DNA of 64,000 bases from Ascaris suum (GCA_013433145.1 CM024168.1:6642184-6706183), one strand, 5' to 3'; shown: positions 1-14,802, counted from the first letter of the stretch. Program-made: numbers and translations. The notes: a model not told the origin generated them from the sequence alone.

Positions 1-1479
1 GGCGTCTGTATAAGTCGATGTTCTTGCTGCATATCGTCTCATGTAATTCTCTCATTAAATACAAGGAAGCGTATAATCGTATGCAAATAAGTGGATGTCA
101 TATGCGTATGAAACAGCATTTTGTAGGTAGTGCAATTTGGTTGCTTCGCCCCCTTTAACACAACGTACTTTCTCGTTTCTCTCCTTCGATTTGTCTGCTT
201 CATTTCCTGTCTGTCTGCAAGTGTTGGTGTGTGGTACCTGCGAGATAACAGAAGGATTCAAAGTTACCGCCGTATCAAAATTCTCTTCGGTATCGTTCTT
301 ACCGAGCAAAGACCATAAAATCCTGTCCGCCATCCATCCACTTATGGGCACCAATATCGATAGCAGTTGTGCTCAACGATTTGCCATGCATCTCATTGTT
401 CAGTGCTTTGTTGTTTTTTTGCTGACAACATTCGATTTAATATCCAACCTGAATAAGTTTTTATGAGTAGCAAATTAACAACGCTGTTCACAGTTTGCTT
501 TTCGCGCTCATCAGTTTCTTTTATCCAACTTGGAAACTTTCGGATCTTCTGTTTATGGCACGTTTCAGGAGAAGGCCTTCTTTTCTTCTCGAGATCTCGA
601 GGAGGATGGATCATCTGTTCGCGAGAGGCTTTCTTTTGATGCCGTATGATAGTTTTTAATGCTTTACTGTCATACTATAGAGTACATTGATGAACACAAA
701 GACATTTCGGTCCATATGATACAGATTTAAATCGATTCATCGCAGCAGTTTTAAAGGCACATTGTAAAATTTGAGTGTGTGCAACGATAGCTTCATTAGA
801 GGAAGCTTTGTGCAGATCCAATCTCCATTCATCTATGTTCGCCTCATTTTTTTCTCATATTATACTCCAGTTTCATCAGCGGACAAAACTTTACTGTCGA
901 TGCAAACCACTTCGAAAGTACTTGTTTGCATTCAGAGTATTCACAGCTCTGTTTTTACTGAAAGTATTTCCATCTTCAAAAAAGGGGACCATGCACACAG
1001 GACATCAATGGCAAATAAAGGATGAATCAAAACCCACTAAGGCGTCTAAGGAAAACAAATGAATCACTGCACAGTAAAAGAAAAACATTTCCTTGAAGTG
1101 CGTTTTATCGTCGCTTTCAGTACTATCTTTTTATTATTGATTTTAGAATAAAGAGGAAAAGTGGAAGGGAATTGCACGTGTCGTCCTTGTTTGAGAAGTT
1201 GAAAAAGGCGCAGGGAAAGGGTGGAGTACGCTTGAGGTATTCCAAGGACCTTTGCTCCAATTTTAGTTCCAGTATTTATCCAAAATAAAATCTCTTTGAT
1301 GGTGCGTTTTCATGTCATCCTCAATTGAATCGTTATATTTTTTGTGGCGATTAAATTTCGTGATATGCGCTAATGAAGCAGAATAACTTTTGGTGCCAAA
1401 GAAGCAGAAATCCCATCAGGGAGTTTCGCACTCTCAGGCTTCTAGGTTTCAACTCACAAAAGCAATCGATTGTTGAAAT

Positions 1480-1546
1480 ATAACCGTGTTAGAGCGTTCG
1501 ATAGGTGGCGTTTCTCCTAAACCGGTAGGTCGTACGTTTTGGACCA
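1480..1546 (+). repeat. Possible decayed tRNA-derived (SINE-like) sequence
   Basis: GTGTTAGAGCGTTCGATAGG resembles a Pol III A box with D-arm context (TGGTTAGAGCG), followed at tRNA-like spacing by CTCCTAAACCGGTAGGTCGT and a degraded B-box region (GTTTTGGACC instead of GTTCGAATCC). The cloverleaf cannot be closed convincingly, so this is at best a remnant. Confidence 0.25.
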
Positions 1547-3926
1547 AAAAAGGAGTTCTTTTATGAGTCGCATCCATTTATTTGAGCGAACGAATATTCC
1601 AGGTCATTTAATTAAGGTCGATAATCACTCATATACAGTGTGATGAAGCATAAGCAAAGTAGGCGTAGGAAGTGATGTGAGATGATGCCACTGCTCAAAG
1701 TTCATCGCCATTGCTCTTATCGTTTATGAGTTGAAATCATGGATAGTCAAATGGATAAACACAAATACACATGATATTGTGGCAACTTGCAGGAAATTGT
1801 GGATAGCAGAGAAGGTAAACAGTGTGTGCAAAAACAGGTCTCATATTTTTGTAAAGGTGCTGCTTGTTTTCCGGTATCGCCAATCAACTTCGAAAATCGC
1901 ATTATGTGCTAAATATGAAATTTGATTCGCAGAAATTTCCTTTCAGTGGATTTATTCGGATGAAAAAAACGCTCGTGATAAAATGAGGAATTCTTTTAGG
2001 AACGCAACTTGAAGCATAGAAAGTGATTGATCGATTTTCCTTTCGCAATGATTTTATTTGAGCACTTTCTTTGCATTCAGCGGACATCAACTGCGTTTGT
2101 GTTACCAAAATTTCCCTCTCAAAAACAGTTTTCACTGAAGTTTTTTTTGCTCATTTACCAGTCGTGAATATGCCGTTGTATTCACGTATTTGAGTATCAG
2201 AGAAGAGAAATAATTATAAGAACCGAAACTCAGTGAAGTTCGTATTTCATTACAGAGAAAAGCAATATGCATTTGCGCGTTTGGCAATCGTTTTCAATGA
2301 TAGTGCTGCTTGTCACAACTGCAGCATCTAGCCGTATTACCGGAAGCTATATCACAAATAAGCCTCCTCATCTTGCGGAAGGGAATTTTTTGTTCGCTCG
2401 TTTGCTTGGTTGATGAGAAGTCACTTTCGCTTTCCGTCCCATCTGTTCGCCCTTTTATTGCCTTCGATTGGTGTTTTCGCCATTTCTGCAAACCATCCAA
2501 AACCGTTGAATATCGATTCTAATGTTACATTATTGTTGTTCTTCATCGATGCTACAATGAGGGAAGGTATATTTTGAAATTCTTTACAATCCTCGAAGAA
2601 TCGAGGTCCAGGATTTTTAAAGATTTCCCTAAGGATTCGGATACTAAATTAAATTTCATATGCAAGAGAATCGGAGGGGGGAAGGAAGGTTTCATTTCCA
2701 CGTGTAAAATTCGGTAGTTATTTTTTCGGTTTTGCAGTAAGGTACTAATTTCTGTGGTGTCTTCAACGTGCGTGTTAAGCTAGCTTTTTTAACCAATGTA
2801 TTCATCGCTAATGTTTTCTCCCTTTGATGTTACCTCTGAGTATTTTCATTGAGAAGTATACTGCCCGACGAACAGCCTTTCTGGGTGATTTCATAGGAAT
2901 GTTTTGTGCAAATATTCCACTTACCCTTATTTTTAAAGGACATTGAGGCGTTCCGTTTATCAACACAGTTAATGATTCAACGCGTTCGAAAGCACTCGAA
3001 TGTTTGCATACAACATAACATGTTTAATGCTCATTTTGCTTTGTTTTTTGTCATTTCCGATGACGTCACTAGCAGCATTCGTTAGAGAAGCAATGGAAAA
3101 ATTCTCGAAACATCCTGCACAATTACGTTTCCGACCACAAATATGAGATAATCAAAAGAGTGCCTTGTTAGTGCTGTGTGAGGAGGAGAGGAATTTCAGG
3201 AATTGCGAAGGAGATCATCATCTTTGACTGTTCTGAAACTTCTGATATCCTTGGGTTCGGTCACCTCTCTCTTCGCGCTATTTTTCATCATATCTCAGAC
3301 CAACAAATAGCGAACAAAAGTACAAATCTAAATTTTCACAATGGAGGTGAAATTTATTGTTCTGTTCTAAAAAAGTGTAACAGCTATTTCCAATGCGGAC
3401 ACAACCATCTTTCCCTGATCACAACTTTCTCATAATCGTAGCTATGAAAAAAAATTATCCACAATTCCATCACTTCACTTCTCTGTCGATGATAAAATTT
3501 CAATAAATATGCATATTTTCTGTGATCTTTAATTGGCTACTCGTATATAACCGATTTCTTATTTGAGTGCAAAAAACTCTCAGTATAGAATTTTATATAA
3601 TTTAGTGGCTAATATAGTAGGAACTTCTTTTGTTTTTGCTGTCAAATCGGGTGTTTCATTAATCAAATGCAGCCTTTCAATAACAGCGTATTTTTTCCTC
3701 GATTCAGATGTATTCCAACCAAACATTTTTCGCACCATTCTAGATTATATCCTTTTCGTTTGCTTTGTAAGTCAATAAATAATTTTAACTGAGTAATTAC
3801 TGGGTTACTGCAATCTTTTTCAAAATTATTCACCCCTTGGAAGGACGATTCCCTCTCACTCTCTCCGTTTCTTTTCATTTCCTCATTTGGCTTTGTCTCT
3901 TCTTTAGTCTGACTACGAGCTATATG

Positions 3927-4038
3927 AAAAACCGGAAGTGTGGAAATTTGACAGATTTTTGAGTCGAAGATTTTTTGGAGAAATGAAATCATTTCGAATG
4001 AAAAATTTTTGGAGAAATCAAAAAACCGGAAGTGTGGA
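3927..4038 (+). repeat. Local direct repeat, 18 bp, 94 bp apart
   Basis: AAAAACCGGAAGTGTGGA is found at 3927-3944 and again at 4021-4038, with shorter shared words (TTTTTGGAGAAAT) between them, suggesting a small local duplication that has since diverged. Confidence 0.7.
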
Positions 4039-4299
4039 GAAATCGCTTTATCTTCTAAGAAATCCCTCATGGCTCAATTATGTGAAGAAGTTTCATACTG
4101 GAATTACTTTTACTTTGATAATTTATCAACTGTAACATTTGCCACGTGTTTTTTTCCGAGAGTTCGATCAATTTTCATCAATCATCGATGAATTTTTTAG
4201 GGCGATTTTTGCGAGAATCGTTGAAAGACGAACGTCTTAACCTTCCGATGAGTAATTCAGTAGATACACTAGGTAGCTAGACGAAAAAGTAATTTAAGA

Positions 4300-4810
4300 G
4301 AGCATGAAATGGGAGAAAAAGAGAATCAAATTAGTCATGGAGTGCAGTGAATAAAATTGTCTAGATAATGAACGACATGTGAAAGTGAAAATAGGAGTAA
4401 CAGATAAATATTACCGTTTGGAAGAGAGCTCTACGCAGCTAGAGTACAAAAAAAGGTATTGGAGGAAAAACAGGGACTGAGAGAGAGCGACAACCGAAAG
4501 TAAAGAATTGACTAGCGTAAATCGTTTTCTATTTGAAAGTGGAAATGTGGGAATGGTGAAGAAAGCATACGAATAGACATAGGAGATGCATGAAATATAT
4601 TTGATGTCGTCACTTCATGTGGGAATAGATCATTAGCAGGTGAGTGGAACGGAAATTGCTTATCGAGGAGGAAGCGGTGATGAAGAAAAAGGGAGCCACG
4701 AGAATATGAAGCACAGATGCAATCTTCATCCAGCAGAGATCCAATCCAGACAGAGAGATGATAAAGACAACGGAGGAGAAGGAAGTGGAAAAAGAGCAAA
4801 GATTTTAGTC
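4300..4810 (+). other. Purine-rich (A/G) stretch
   Basis: About 500 bases in which the plus strand is strongly A+G rich (many GGAGA, GAGAGA and GAAAAA words). The minus-strand frame at 4799-4512 is the pyrimidine complement and has only Leu/Phe/Ser/His-biased text, so it is not called. Function unknown. Confidence 0.5.
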
Positions 4811-7800
4811 GTCGGTAGCAATATCCGTTATTTCATTGGAGTATCCTGCAACTATCTATGCCTCTACTATTTCTCTTCACCTTTCTTTGTTTCCTTCCCT
4901 GTCTTTGTCACTTTCTATACGAGTCAGTAAAACTTGTCCTGACAATCGGTGCTGCACTCACCAACCGTTTCGGTACCTATCGCCAAACAGACCCTGCATT
5001 CACGTCCAATATCTTCGCACAGTAAACGCCCAATAAGTGCGCCTTGTATTGGCATCACTTGGTTAGCAGATTGCATCATCAGTTAAGTTATTGCGATCGT
5101 TTGCAGTCAAGTACGTCGATTTTCCTTCGGTTTCAAATTTGTCACTTTTCTTTGTATTACAACGAGGATTATGCATCCCATCGTTGTCGTTCTCTATAAA
5201 CAACCGGTTGATGAATCCGTCGAATATGAAAGGCAATATGCCTCAACGCGTTTGCAGTACCTTATGCTGATAGGCAATTTGAAAATGTTGCTCCTTCCCG
5301 CCATATTCAATGCTTCCTCAATTCTTTTTTTTGTTTGGCGGGTCGGTGAAAAAAATTTGGCGTCGTTTCTACACCTCTTCGACAACAATTCTGCGATGAG
5401 CTGTTGGGTGCTCTTTCGCCGCTAACACAAAAGTAGTAAGTGAGATATTTCTTCTTCGATATAAAGCCTCATTTTTGAAGCATTTTATTTGATGTGTAAA
5501 TAATATTCGCCACATCTTTCAATGTCATTGGAACGGAACTGCACTTCAATATAAGGCCTTCGAAACCTCAACGCGATAGTGTAATGTAGATTGCAATGCA
5601 CTGAAAAGTTCTTTTCGTCTTTATGTTTTTATTTCGAAACCTCGAATTTTGAAATTTGTTTCTTGCTGTGTAATATTCATGAGATGTGGAAATATCAGTG
5701 GAAAAAAGGATGAAAACTTGGATGTGATTTTAAAAAATTAGAAATTTTAATGCAAAATTGAAGACAAAAGTGGAAGAGAGAAAAATCTTCAACGATTTGA
5801 ACGATTCGATTATGGGATATTCTTTGATTATTTAAATCATTTGTTAATTTATTTGACGCACTAATAAAGACTTTCAATTAACTAATTTTGGAACGAAATG
5901 ATGCAATCGATGAAATCGATCAAATTTGTCGATCGATTCAATGCACTGATTACTTACAACATCATAAAAACTTAACTGACGAAGCAGTGCCGCATTGGTG
6001 CTCGCCATCAATGTTTTCCAATCGGCCAATGTTATCTCTCTCAATTGTTTCAATAGCGGTTTCTAGGTTGGTGAGAGATGAATATTCTTATCGTCTTACA
6101 ATATGAAACTTTTATCCCTTTAAAATCTCCCTTTTTTTAGAATATTCCCTTTTTGCCTTAACAACCTGTACACTTATTGGTCAACATCTGCGTTCGACAC
6201 CTTGACCTTGTATATGACAACTGGTCGTCAAAAGTCGACGATGAAAGGTCGATCGGTCGAATCGGTTCAACCTATGTAATTTTACAGAGTGCGTCCATCC
6301 AAATGAACTTTTAAATGCTGTGGTTGTCATAAGCAAGCAGAACGATGTGATAAAAGACCTGAGGAAATATGCGTTTTCGAAACTGCACCCCTCAAGTCGA
6401 CCGCTTTCATAAATGAATGAATTTTAAAAATGGCGGAGCAACGCATTTATATTTAAGCTAAAGCGACTATTATTGCTCTTATAGGAACCATTCGTTTTTT
6501 TCTCATCATTTGTCGCGTTAATGCCACTTGTAAGATTTTCTTTCATATGCATATTTTTTGGCACTTTTGAGTGTTTGTAACTTCATTCAATACTACTAAA
6601 TGAGTCCGCAGACAAACACCGACGTTGTGCACTTTGCAAGTGCTGATCTTAGTCTTGTAGTCACCGTCGAGTGAATTCCAACTCAGTGCATGTGACTCAT
6701 TCGAGGAATTCTTAATTTACAGCTCACAGCAAACTCTAAACATAAACCAGTCGCTGTAGGCATGTGTTCCGTTTTTTACAAAACGTTTTATGCAATATTC
6801 CTCAAAAATGGATTTGCATATTTTTCGATAATCTTCGATGTTTGTTATGAATGCCTAGGAAACTTGAAATGCAAAAATTTGTAGCATCTCTCGACACTAC
6901 TTAAAGAGGGATGACCTACCAATATGTAATTAGACTTTGATCCAGCTTTTCATGTACCTGTCTACGTCGATGAGCACATATAATTGAAGCAGTTGGACGA
7001 TGACTCAATAGAAAGAACCCAGTTTGCATATTTATTGACCGACAACCACAACTCGGCTAGGCTTTTGCTAAATCAATTACGCAATATGCAGAGTTTGCTG
7101 TGTGAACGCGAGTGCTTTTGCTGGAGCTCATCAGCACAGTGAGTCAACGATGCGAGCTCATGCTTCCTCTTTGCCGACTTTTATTCGCAATTGTGAAATC
7201 AATTTCGTCTTGTCTCCTTCTAATTTCTCCTTTCTTCCTCGACCATTAAACCGTTGTTTATTCCAATCTTTTCTGCTACAGGCAAGAAACAACGCTAAGA
7301 AATAATTTGTGGCACAGTTAACATCGTCGAATGAGATAAGAGGCGCTTATTGATTCCAAACAATTCCCAGTGCTCATACGACATCTTGATTCGATCGGCT
7401 TAAGGGCCCATCTGTGTGGCTTCAGCAGGGAAGTTGTCAATAAGCATGCTCATGAATCATGCACGTCATATTTGCAAATTTAAAGACTATAGTGCTTAAC
7501 GAATAATAGCGATTAAGATGGGGACGCATCGATTAGAGTTCATTTGCACCTTATTGCATGTTAATATAGGTAAATATATTGATGCATCATATACAGTGTG
7601 GAGCTATATTTCTTATTTATAATCGACCTCTGCGAAAACGTGTCCAGCAGCGAGTGAATTTTGTCGACGTGATACATGCATATATTAAATGTTCACTCAA
7701 GAGTTTCACTCAAAAGCAAAAAAATTTCTGATACGCCGCAGTAGTTAGTGATCAAATCACTATACTTCCTTTCCGTATATAGTTAAGAGGTGCTGAGTAG

Positions 7801-9940
7801 CGAGGTGTGTTTTGAATAGTGAGCGAAAAGGTGGGGTACACAGGAGAAAACAAAGATTCCAGGGAAGATTGCAGGATAATTTCCTATTAAAAGCACGACT
7901 ATTTTGCAGAATCACACGAAATTAATTTTTCTTTGAATATTTTAGCTTTTATGTAAATTTTTCAATTGAATATTGATTAATGGTTGAGGAAAACATTTGG
8001 TCGCTAATATTCCATCTTGCAGCCAGTCGCGTTAATTGCAGCCGTTGGCTCATTAAGACAAGCGCATTTATACACTCCAATTCGCCTTTCATTTGCGCGT
8101 AATGCTGGATAACGCTTATTGCAGATATTGTGCGATAATTGCTGCTAACAAGGGATCCCACATAAAGAATTTCCTTATAACTCCTACGCTAACCTACTAA
8201 AATATTAACAGCGCAGTAACAAGGCCTAATCAAGGCCGTGATTTATCAAGACCGTTTGCAGTATGTGCTGCGTTTCAGCGCAGCAGCTAGTTGAACTTAA
8301 AATAGACCTAGTAGAGGTCAGTTTAAAAAGACTGTTGGAGATAGCATTCATATAGTGATTTTGCTGCCTATTTATTTTTCTTTCTCAATTTTCTCTGGTT
8401 GTTTGCACTATTATCTCTCAACATATTATGTGAAATTCCTCTGTGTAATGGTCATCTCTTTCGCAACCCTCTGGCTATTCTTTCCAAACAACGCACTTTC
8501 CGGTTGTTTCTTAAGTCAAGAGTGGTATCTCAACGTTGCTTAAATTATTGTTTTCACTTAGACTTGTTTTCCATCAGTTGTTTCATCATCGACCTGAGGA
8601 TTTTCAAGTGCAAAGCCGTTTTTGCTTGAATTCGCGTCACAGCCGCATCGGCTGCGATTGGTTGGGGCTGTGCCCGCAGTGCTCTTATCTCTTGTACTTA
8701 GGCGCCATCTTACACAAACAATCATCGTTCGATACGCGATCAGCAGCAAGTTCTCTTACGTTAGCTTCTTGATGCGGGGGTGAGAGGAAGCAACTGAAAT
8801 GAACGTCAATTGGTTGGCTCCTTCGAAGCTAGATGGAAAATGAGGAAAACAAAATATTCAACGACAAAACGAAAACGCGGCACGATTCCTCTTGCAATAT
8901 CGCGTTATTTTATTTGAAGCCAAGTTTTTTTCATCGTCTTCACGACAAATTGAGTTTGAGTGGGTCATTCGTTGCTTTCCTAGCTATGACCAAGAATTAG
9001 ATATCAATATGGAACTTGCGGGAAATCACATTCCTCTATCGACTTATTGCAGTTGAGGAAAACACATTTTTCTATCGGGTTAGCAGGATTCACTTTCCTG
9101 CAGCAAGAATTCGTCTATTAAATCGGAGCAGCACAGCGCTAGAAGTCGCACTGCCAAAGAACTTAATGCTTTTGCTGTGTATAATTCAGTGCATTTTCCA
9201 AATTTCGTGATACCCAGCTGAATTGTAGAAGAAATTTGCTTGAAACGTCCTCATTAGTTTTTACTAGTCGGGGTCTAAGAAACAAAATCGTCTTCATTCT
9301 TTGATTTTCCACCGAATTGGCATGATGACCTGCTTTTTTCTTCTCTCTCAATACGTCGTCTTATTCGGCGTGTCCTCTTCATAGTCAAATAAATAGAGTT
9401 TTACTAATTGCCCGTCGCCGATATTTTTTTGCTTTATTTCGCAATCCTCTTCACATGAGCATCTATAAATTAATGAACAATAGAAAAGTGAGCAGTAAAG
9501 AAAAAACATTTTTTGGTATTCTTTTTGTTACATACTTGTGTATGGATTCAATAACAAAAAACAGCGAAGAATGAAAAGAAAAATGCGTTGGATAGGGCGG
9601 ATACAGGAGGGGAGAGGTGTGAACGCCAAAAAGGCTCAGCAAGGCCCCTTAAGGCATAGGTTTTTCAAAGTTCCTTAGCGTTCATTAAAACAGTGTGAAG
9701 GTGTGCTATTTGAGATTGTTTTGTTTGGTGTTCTAGGCCAGGTTCATCTCTTGGCTGGCTGGGAGGTTTCATCAAAAATTTAACATGCTCACTTAAAGCT
9801 ATTGACCTTTGCATGTTGTTTGCGAGAGTTGGCTACTTCTTGTTTCGTCTTCACTTATCGCCATTTCACAATTCGAATGGTATTTGTGGAATAACTCACT
9901 TTCATATTATGATCACCACTCAATGTTATGCACCACCATT
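4811..9940. other. AT-rich non-coding DNA
   Basis: No supported gene. Reading frames are short and biased towards Phe/Ser/Leu as expected from random AT-rich sequence. A modestly GC-richer patch near 8.63-8.76 kb contains the palindrome CAGCCGCATCGGCTGCG but no exon could be argued there. Confidence 0.55.
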
Positions 9941-9964
9941 GGCAAGCAATTCAACGCTCTACCC

Positions 9965-10185
9965 ATAAGAGAGAGAGAGAGATGGAGAGGAAATGGAAGA
10001 GTAAGTCGGGATGGTGAATTAGAGAAAGAACGAGAGGATTGACAGACAGATCACCTTGCGCAACTTTAAGTCGAGAAAAGTGATGAAGACGATTAAACAC
10101 AACGAAAGAGTTCATATTCAGAGGAGAACAAGAGATAGAGGGAAGTGGAGATCGAACGCAAAGAGAGAGAGGGTGGAGCGGGCCG
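9965..10185 (+). other. GAGA-rich purine tract
   Basis: The plus strand is dominated by GAGAGAGAGAGATGGAGAGG, GAGAAAGAACGAGAGG and later AAAGAGAGAGAGGG. Such tracts can form triplex or act as GAGA-type promoter elements; no transcription start is visible, so only the composition is claimed. Confidence 0.5.
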
Positions 10186-10199
10186 TGTAAGCGGCTTTG

Positions 10200-13100
10200 G
10201 TTGTGCACAACGTTTTCGCTTTGCTGTAATTCACGCACAATGCGGCGCCATTAGATTTGTTGTAAGCAATTCATAGCACGTTGCTTCTTCGTTACTTCTT
10301 TACAGTTTCCGTTATACTGTAATCTTGAGGTGCAACTAGTTAATACTCTATATAGAATTGTAAGTGGGTTACCCCACAGTTAGGGTTTTGAACCATTGCC
10401 TTTAGAGTACGTTCTCTTCAGCATACTTCACCTATTCCTCTCACATATACCAAAGCACTTTACATTGACCTCGTTTAAGCATTTCTGACGGTCTCTCTAG
10501 TGCTTCAATATATATATCCATTTCTTCAATATATCCATCGAACGGCCATATTCTTAACCCACAGTGGTATCCATTTTAGGCTTGTTTTACATTATTATTG
10601 CTTTTATTCACCTTAACACAGTTCACTCATTTATTCAGACCTTATCGCAAGTTCCCTATGCATTAGAACGACAGTAATTTTTTAGCCGAGCAAAGAGTCT
10701 AAATACATTCGATTCGTTGTCAATTAGACGTTCAGTTAAGTTTTCAAGGAGTAAGGAAACCATCTCAGTATTACCATATAATAAAATTTTTCATCATTTG
10801 CAACATCGGTCGAGTTGTTCATTTCAAAAACGTTTTCAGTAGTATTTTAAAGGATCGAATAATATAGAGCGATCGATGAAACGCGACAGTGATTCACATT
10901 ATATCACCAAAAGCGTTGACAAACTATTGTTTCAATGAAGTTCTCAACTAATCTCTCGTTAGAGACACTAAAATACCAACATCCTATAGTCTTATGATGT
11001 TTTAGACATCAAAAGAGCGACAAGTTTTACCACATAGAGCGGTTATATTACCACCACCATCTGTAGTCGCTTTGCCATATAATTTATGTTTTTTACTGTA
11101 CGAGTCTATTAGCGTCGTGATATAGAGTGCGATGCATTGGGCGACTATACCGTAGCATATTGGTGGGCGGTAGAGCCGCAGCTAGCATTATAAGCGGTAT
11201 CGTTTGGTAGAGAATTGCCCATGAGGCAACTATTATTTCATGTGGTCTGTAGAGCATATATTGAATTCATACTTTCTAGAATAGCCAGAAGAATAGTACT
11301 ATGGTTTATCGTTCTTAACCCTTTTTGCTTCTATGAAAGTATACTGGAAAGAGCATTTTTTGTGCGTTTTGGGGACGTGATGCATTTTACAAATAGTACG
11401 TTGAAGTTAGGGTGAGGGACTGTAATTCCTCATTTATGGAATTCATGGATGAATGCATGCGCATTGAAAACACCTCTGCACACATGAGACGCAACAGTGG
11501 GACACGCACTCATCAAATAGTCTATGCTTATTAAATAACATAATCTGTATGTTGCACACCTTCGAAATGCATTTCTCTAATTATTTTTGTATGCGAAACG
11601 CAGTTAAATAGAAGAAGCTGAAGTGATTACTTCCGACTTTGTTTGCGACCACAATATACCTTTGTGTTTTCCATATATATTGCCTTATGCTTGCGCCATG
11701 CTGCCTGAAAGGCCGTCGTTGTTATGCGTTTACGAGTCTGCTTCTCCTTCGATATTTCCAGCTCTCGAGTCATTAAAGTCAGCAACCTTAAAGTAAATCT
11801 GTCAGATTCGAAAAAAATTATGACTGGTTTAGCACCAAAAAATTTAATCGGTCGGCTGCTAATTCGCACAAGATCGCTTCAAAAATCTCACAAAAACAAT
11901 TCTTTCGCAAATAATTTGTATGAGCGGTCGGTTTAGTTATAATATGGTTGTACTATTGCATAAATTTTAGTGTTTATTGGCAGGCTATAAAATTGAGTGA
12001 ATTTATTGAAGCTGATATTGCAGCAATCCTTTGTGCATGATTTAAAAATTGATAGGCAAATTGTTACATAACAGAATGAAAGGATGACGAGAGTCGCAAA
12101 AACGAAACCAAAAGCTATAAAAGAGCGCAACAGATGTGAACGTTTTTATGTGTATCTTGATACGTTTGCGGATTTGCATGTCAGCATGTGCACCTGCCCA
12201 ATTTTTTTCCTGTAGGATATACGTTTTTCCTTTGTTATATTTTATGTTGTATTTCCTCTAGTTCGGATTTTATTTATTACTGCGCTTACAATTGCTAGGT
12301 TTTTAGACAGAGTGCTTATTAATAATTGGCATCGTGTATCTCCATGAAGCATTCAATGAACCTGAGCACTTAGCTCTACAAATCCGCCCACTGCTTGGGG
12401 AATTAATAGGGGTGAATGGTAATAAGCGTTATTGAATGTTGAACTGTAGCCTCGTTTAGCATGAATCTTTTTTCGGTCACTTTGTTGGATTAATGTATAT
12501 TGCAGATAGTTGCAGCCTCTTATATTGATGTTGAAAAATAATGCTGTCGTCGTTAGTGTTAAATGGCTTTTGAATACGAACGAGTAGGATTAGAGAGGCT
12601 ATGACTACCCCGGATCAGACTTTGTTTCAAAAGTTTCCTGACTCTACCCTCCCTCCCCCTCCCCCCTCCTCAATACTGCCTTCCTCGTTGTTCTTCTCCT
12701 ACGAACTATGCGCCTGTCCAGTTTAGGCATGTAGGCTTCCCCGAGAATTTAGTTAAATAAGCGTGACTAATTTTTGGTTAACCAACAGTGGGCCATCATC
12801 CCGTCCGATTGTACGTATTCGAAAATGTATAAAATATGTAAATGAGAGGGTCGCATACTCCTCCTTGAATTAGTGTTTGCGAGTGTCGGTTAATTTTTTG
12901 GCTGGATGACCAAATTTGGCTTCTGCTCTAGCTGTAGCCTAGTCACACTGTTGGAAGAAAAAGTTATAGGTGTAGAAGCAATGCTTCTAATCACCACGCA
13001 GGCATTTCACCTGTGGTCATCGATTATTCCATCAGATTGATTAGCCGTGTTCAAGCCATTTAATGCAACAATTTTCGCTTTTTAAATCCTCATTTAAAGT

Positions 13101-14800
13101 TTGTTTTCCAACGTTTATATGGTTATTGATGCCTTTTTGCGTTCCTCAATGCCATTCGGTGCTTGCGTTTTCGTCTTCACTTTCTGTATCTCTTCGACAC
13201 GCAAAAAGTATTTTTTATTTGCGTTTATCGAAATTATTCTGCAAAATTGGTTATTCCCAACGAACTATCCATTATTTATTCGGCGATTCTCGTGGAATAT
13301 TTTTGCGAGCGGCATTTGCCGCAGCGAATTGAGAAGTACTTTTTGAAGCTTATTGACAGCACCATTGCTTTCTTCCTTTTTTAATGACCACAGTTGATCG
13401 AACTTTTGTGGTTGAAAAAATTAACGAGCGATGTCAATCTTCGTAAAAGAAACAGGAAATATGATCACACTCTCATGCACATTTTTTTCATATTCATCGA
13501 AAGTTTGGATCTGTGCCAGATGTGGCAAAACCGCATATCTTTAATATATAACACAAGCTAAGCTAATTTCGCAGAACGTAATATGTGAAGTTTATTCGAT
13601 AGTGCTTCATTACCTATAACCTGTAAATACAGGTACGCATCTGTTTACGAACGTTTTCAAAAATGCCAACTGAGTTGAGTTTTATTTAGAGGAATAAGTA
13701 TATTAATAAAAACTGGCTCTTTTTGTAAAATTGATAGCTTTCACTTATTATTGCAGCGATACTGCTTTAAATTAGTCGATACACCTTTATGAACAGAGTT
13801 GTGTCAACAAACACAGAACTCGACGAACAGTTCGGTAGGAATGTTCAAATTTTCGAATGCAGCATTTCAACAGTTTAACTTTGTTGGAGCATTTTATGTT
13901 CATAAGCAGAAATATGTCTGATCGAACATTTTAACGTAGGTCAACAAGAGGTTGAGTGCATCGAAAAGTATATAAGAATATGATGTTCGTAGGGGAAGGC
14001 ACATTATTCTTCTATTTTTCACTCCTTCGACTTGATTATTGAAGTTGAAGCAAGAAAGAATTGTTTGTGTAGAGATGAAGTGGCAAGGACGTTCTCAGTC
14101 ATTTTCGGTTTTTTGCATAGGATTGGTGTATCGTTATTGCAAGTACGTTGGCCTTCCAGAGAGGGGGCATTCACTAGTTATAATATTATAGAAATGACTG
14201 CTGCATACACCTCATTTTGTTACACTTCTTCTATCAAAAAGTGCGATTATTCCACATAGTAGTGAATGTTTTGTAGACGATAGGGACACTATTGCTTTGA
14301 TTACTATTGCCCAGAATATTCCTGTTTTTGACGTATATAATGGGAGTGATTTGTAATCATAGCTGCACTTTACACATTCGTGTGCTAAATAAACTCCTGG
14401 ATGGATTTAATCGCTCGTTATGTCGTTTATTACCGTTGTTCGAACAGTGACTCAACGGCGCACTTTTATTTATTAAAGAATATTCCAATGAATGAAATAT
14501 TGATTTGTGGAAATCTAGAGTGAACGATTTTCCGCAGGAAAAGAAAGAAAACATTTTTAGAGGAGAAGTGTTCATTACTTTTATGTTATCGGTTGAACTT
14601 CGCTTCTTTTGTGATATTAAAGGAACTCATTTTCTCGTTACCAATTCTGATGAATTGCTAATATTCATCGAACTCGCTTTCTCTTTCATAACGGTAATTC
14701 GGGTTAGCAGACAAGCTTTTTTCCCCTTTTTTGTGAAGGAAGTCTTTTCGGGAAATGGCATCGCAATAGCAGCTATAAATTTTTCTTTGGTGCAGCAAAA
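10200..14800. other. AT-rich non-coding DNA
   Basis: No supported gene or RNA. A C/T tract (CCTCCCTCCCCCTCCCCCCT region, about 12648-12680) is the only compositional outlier. Short frames at 13.1-13.4 kb overlap in three phases and look like chance. Confidence 0.5.
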
Positions 14801-14802
14801 AA

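Larger units (their letters stand above)
1..4300. other. AT-rich non-coding DNA
   Basis: No reading frame here is longer than about 135 codons, none resembles a known protein, and no pair of splice sites joins coding-like stretches. An 18-bp direct repeat (AAAAACCGGAAGTGTGGA) occurs at 3927-3944 and 4021-4038, next to two copies of TTTTTGGAGAAAT. Otherwise I see nothing specific apart from the tRNA-like patch near 1.5 kb. Confidence 0.6.
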
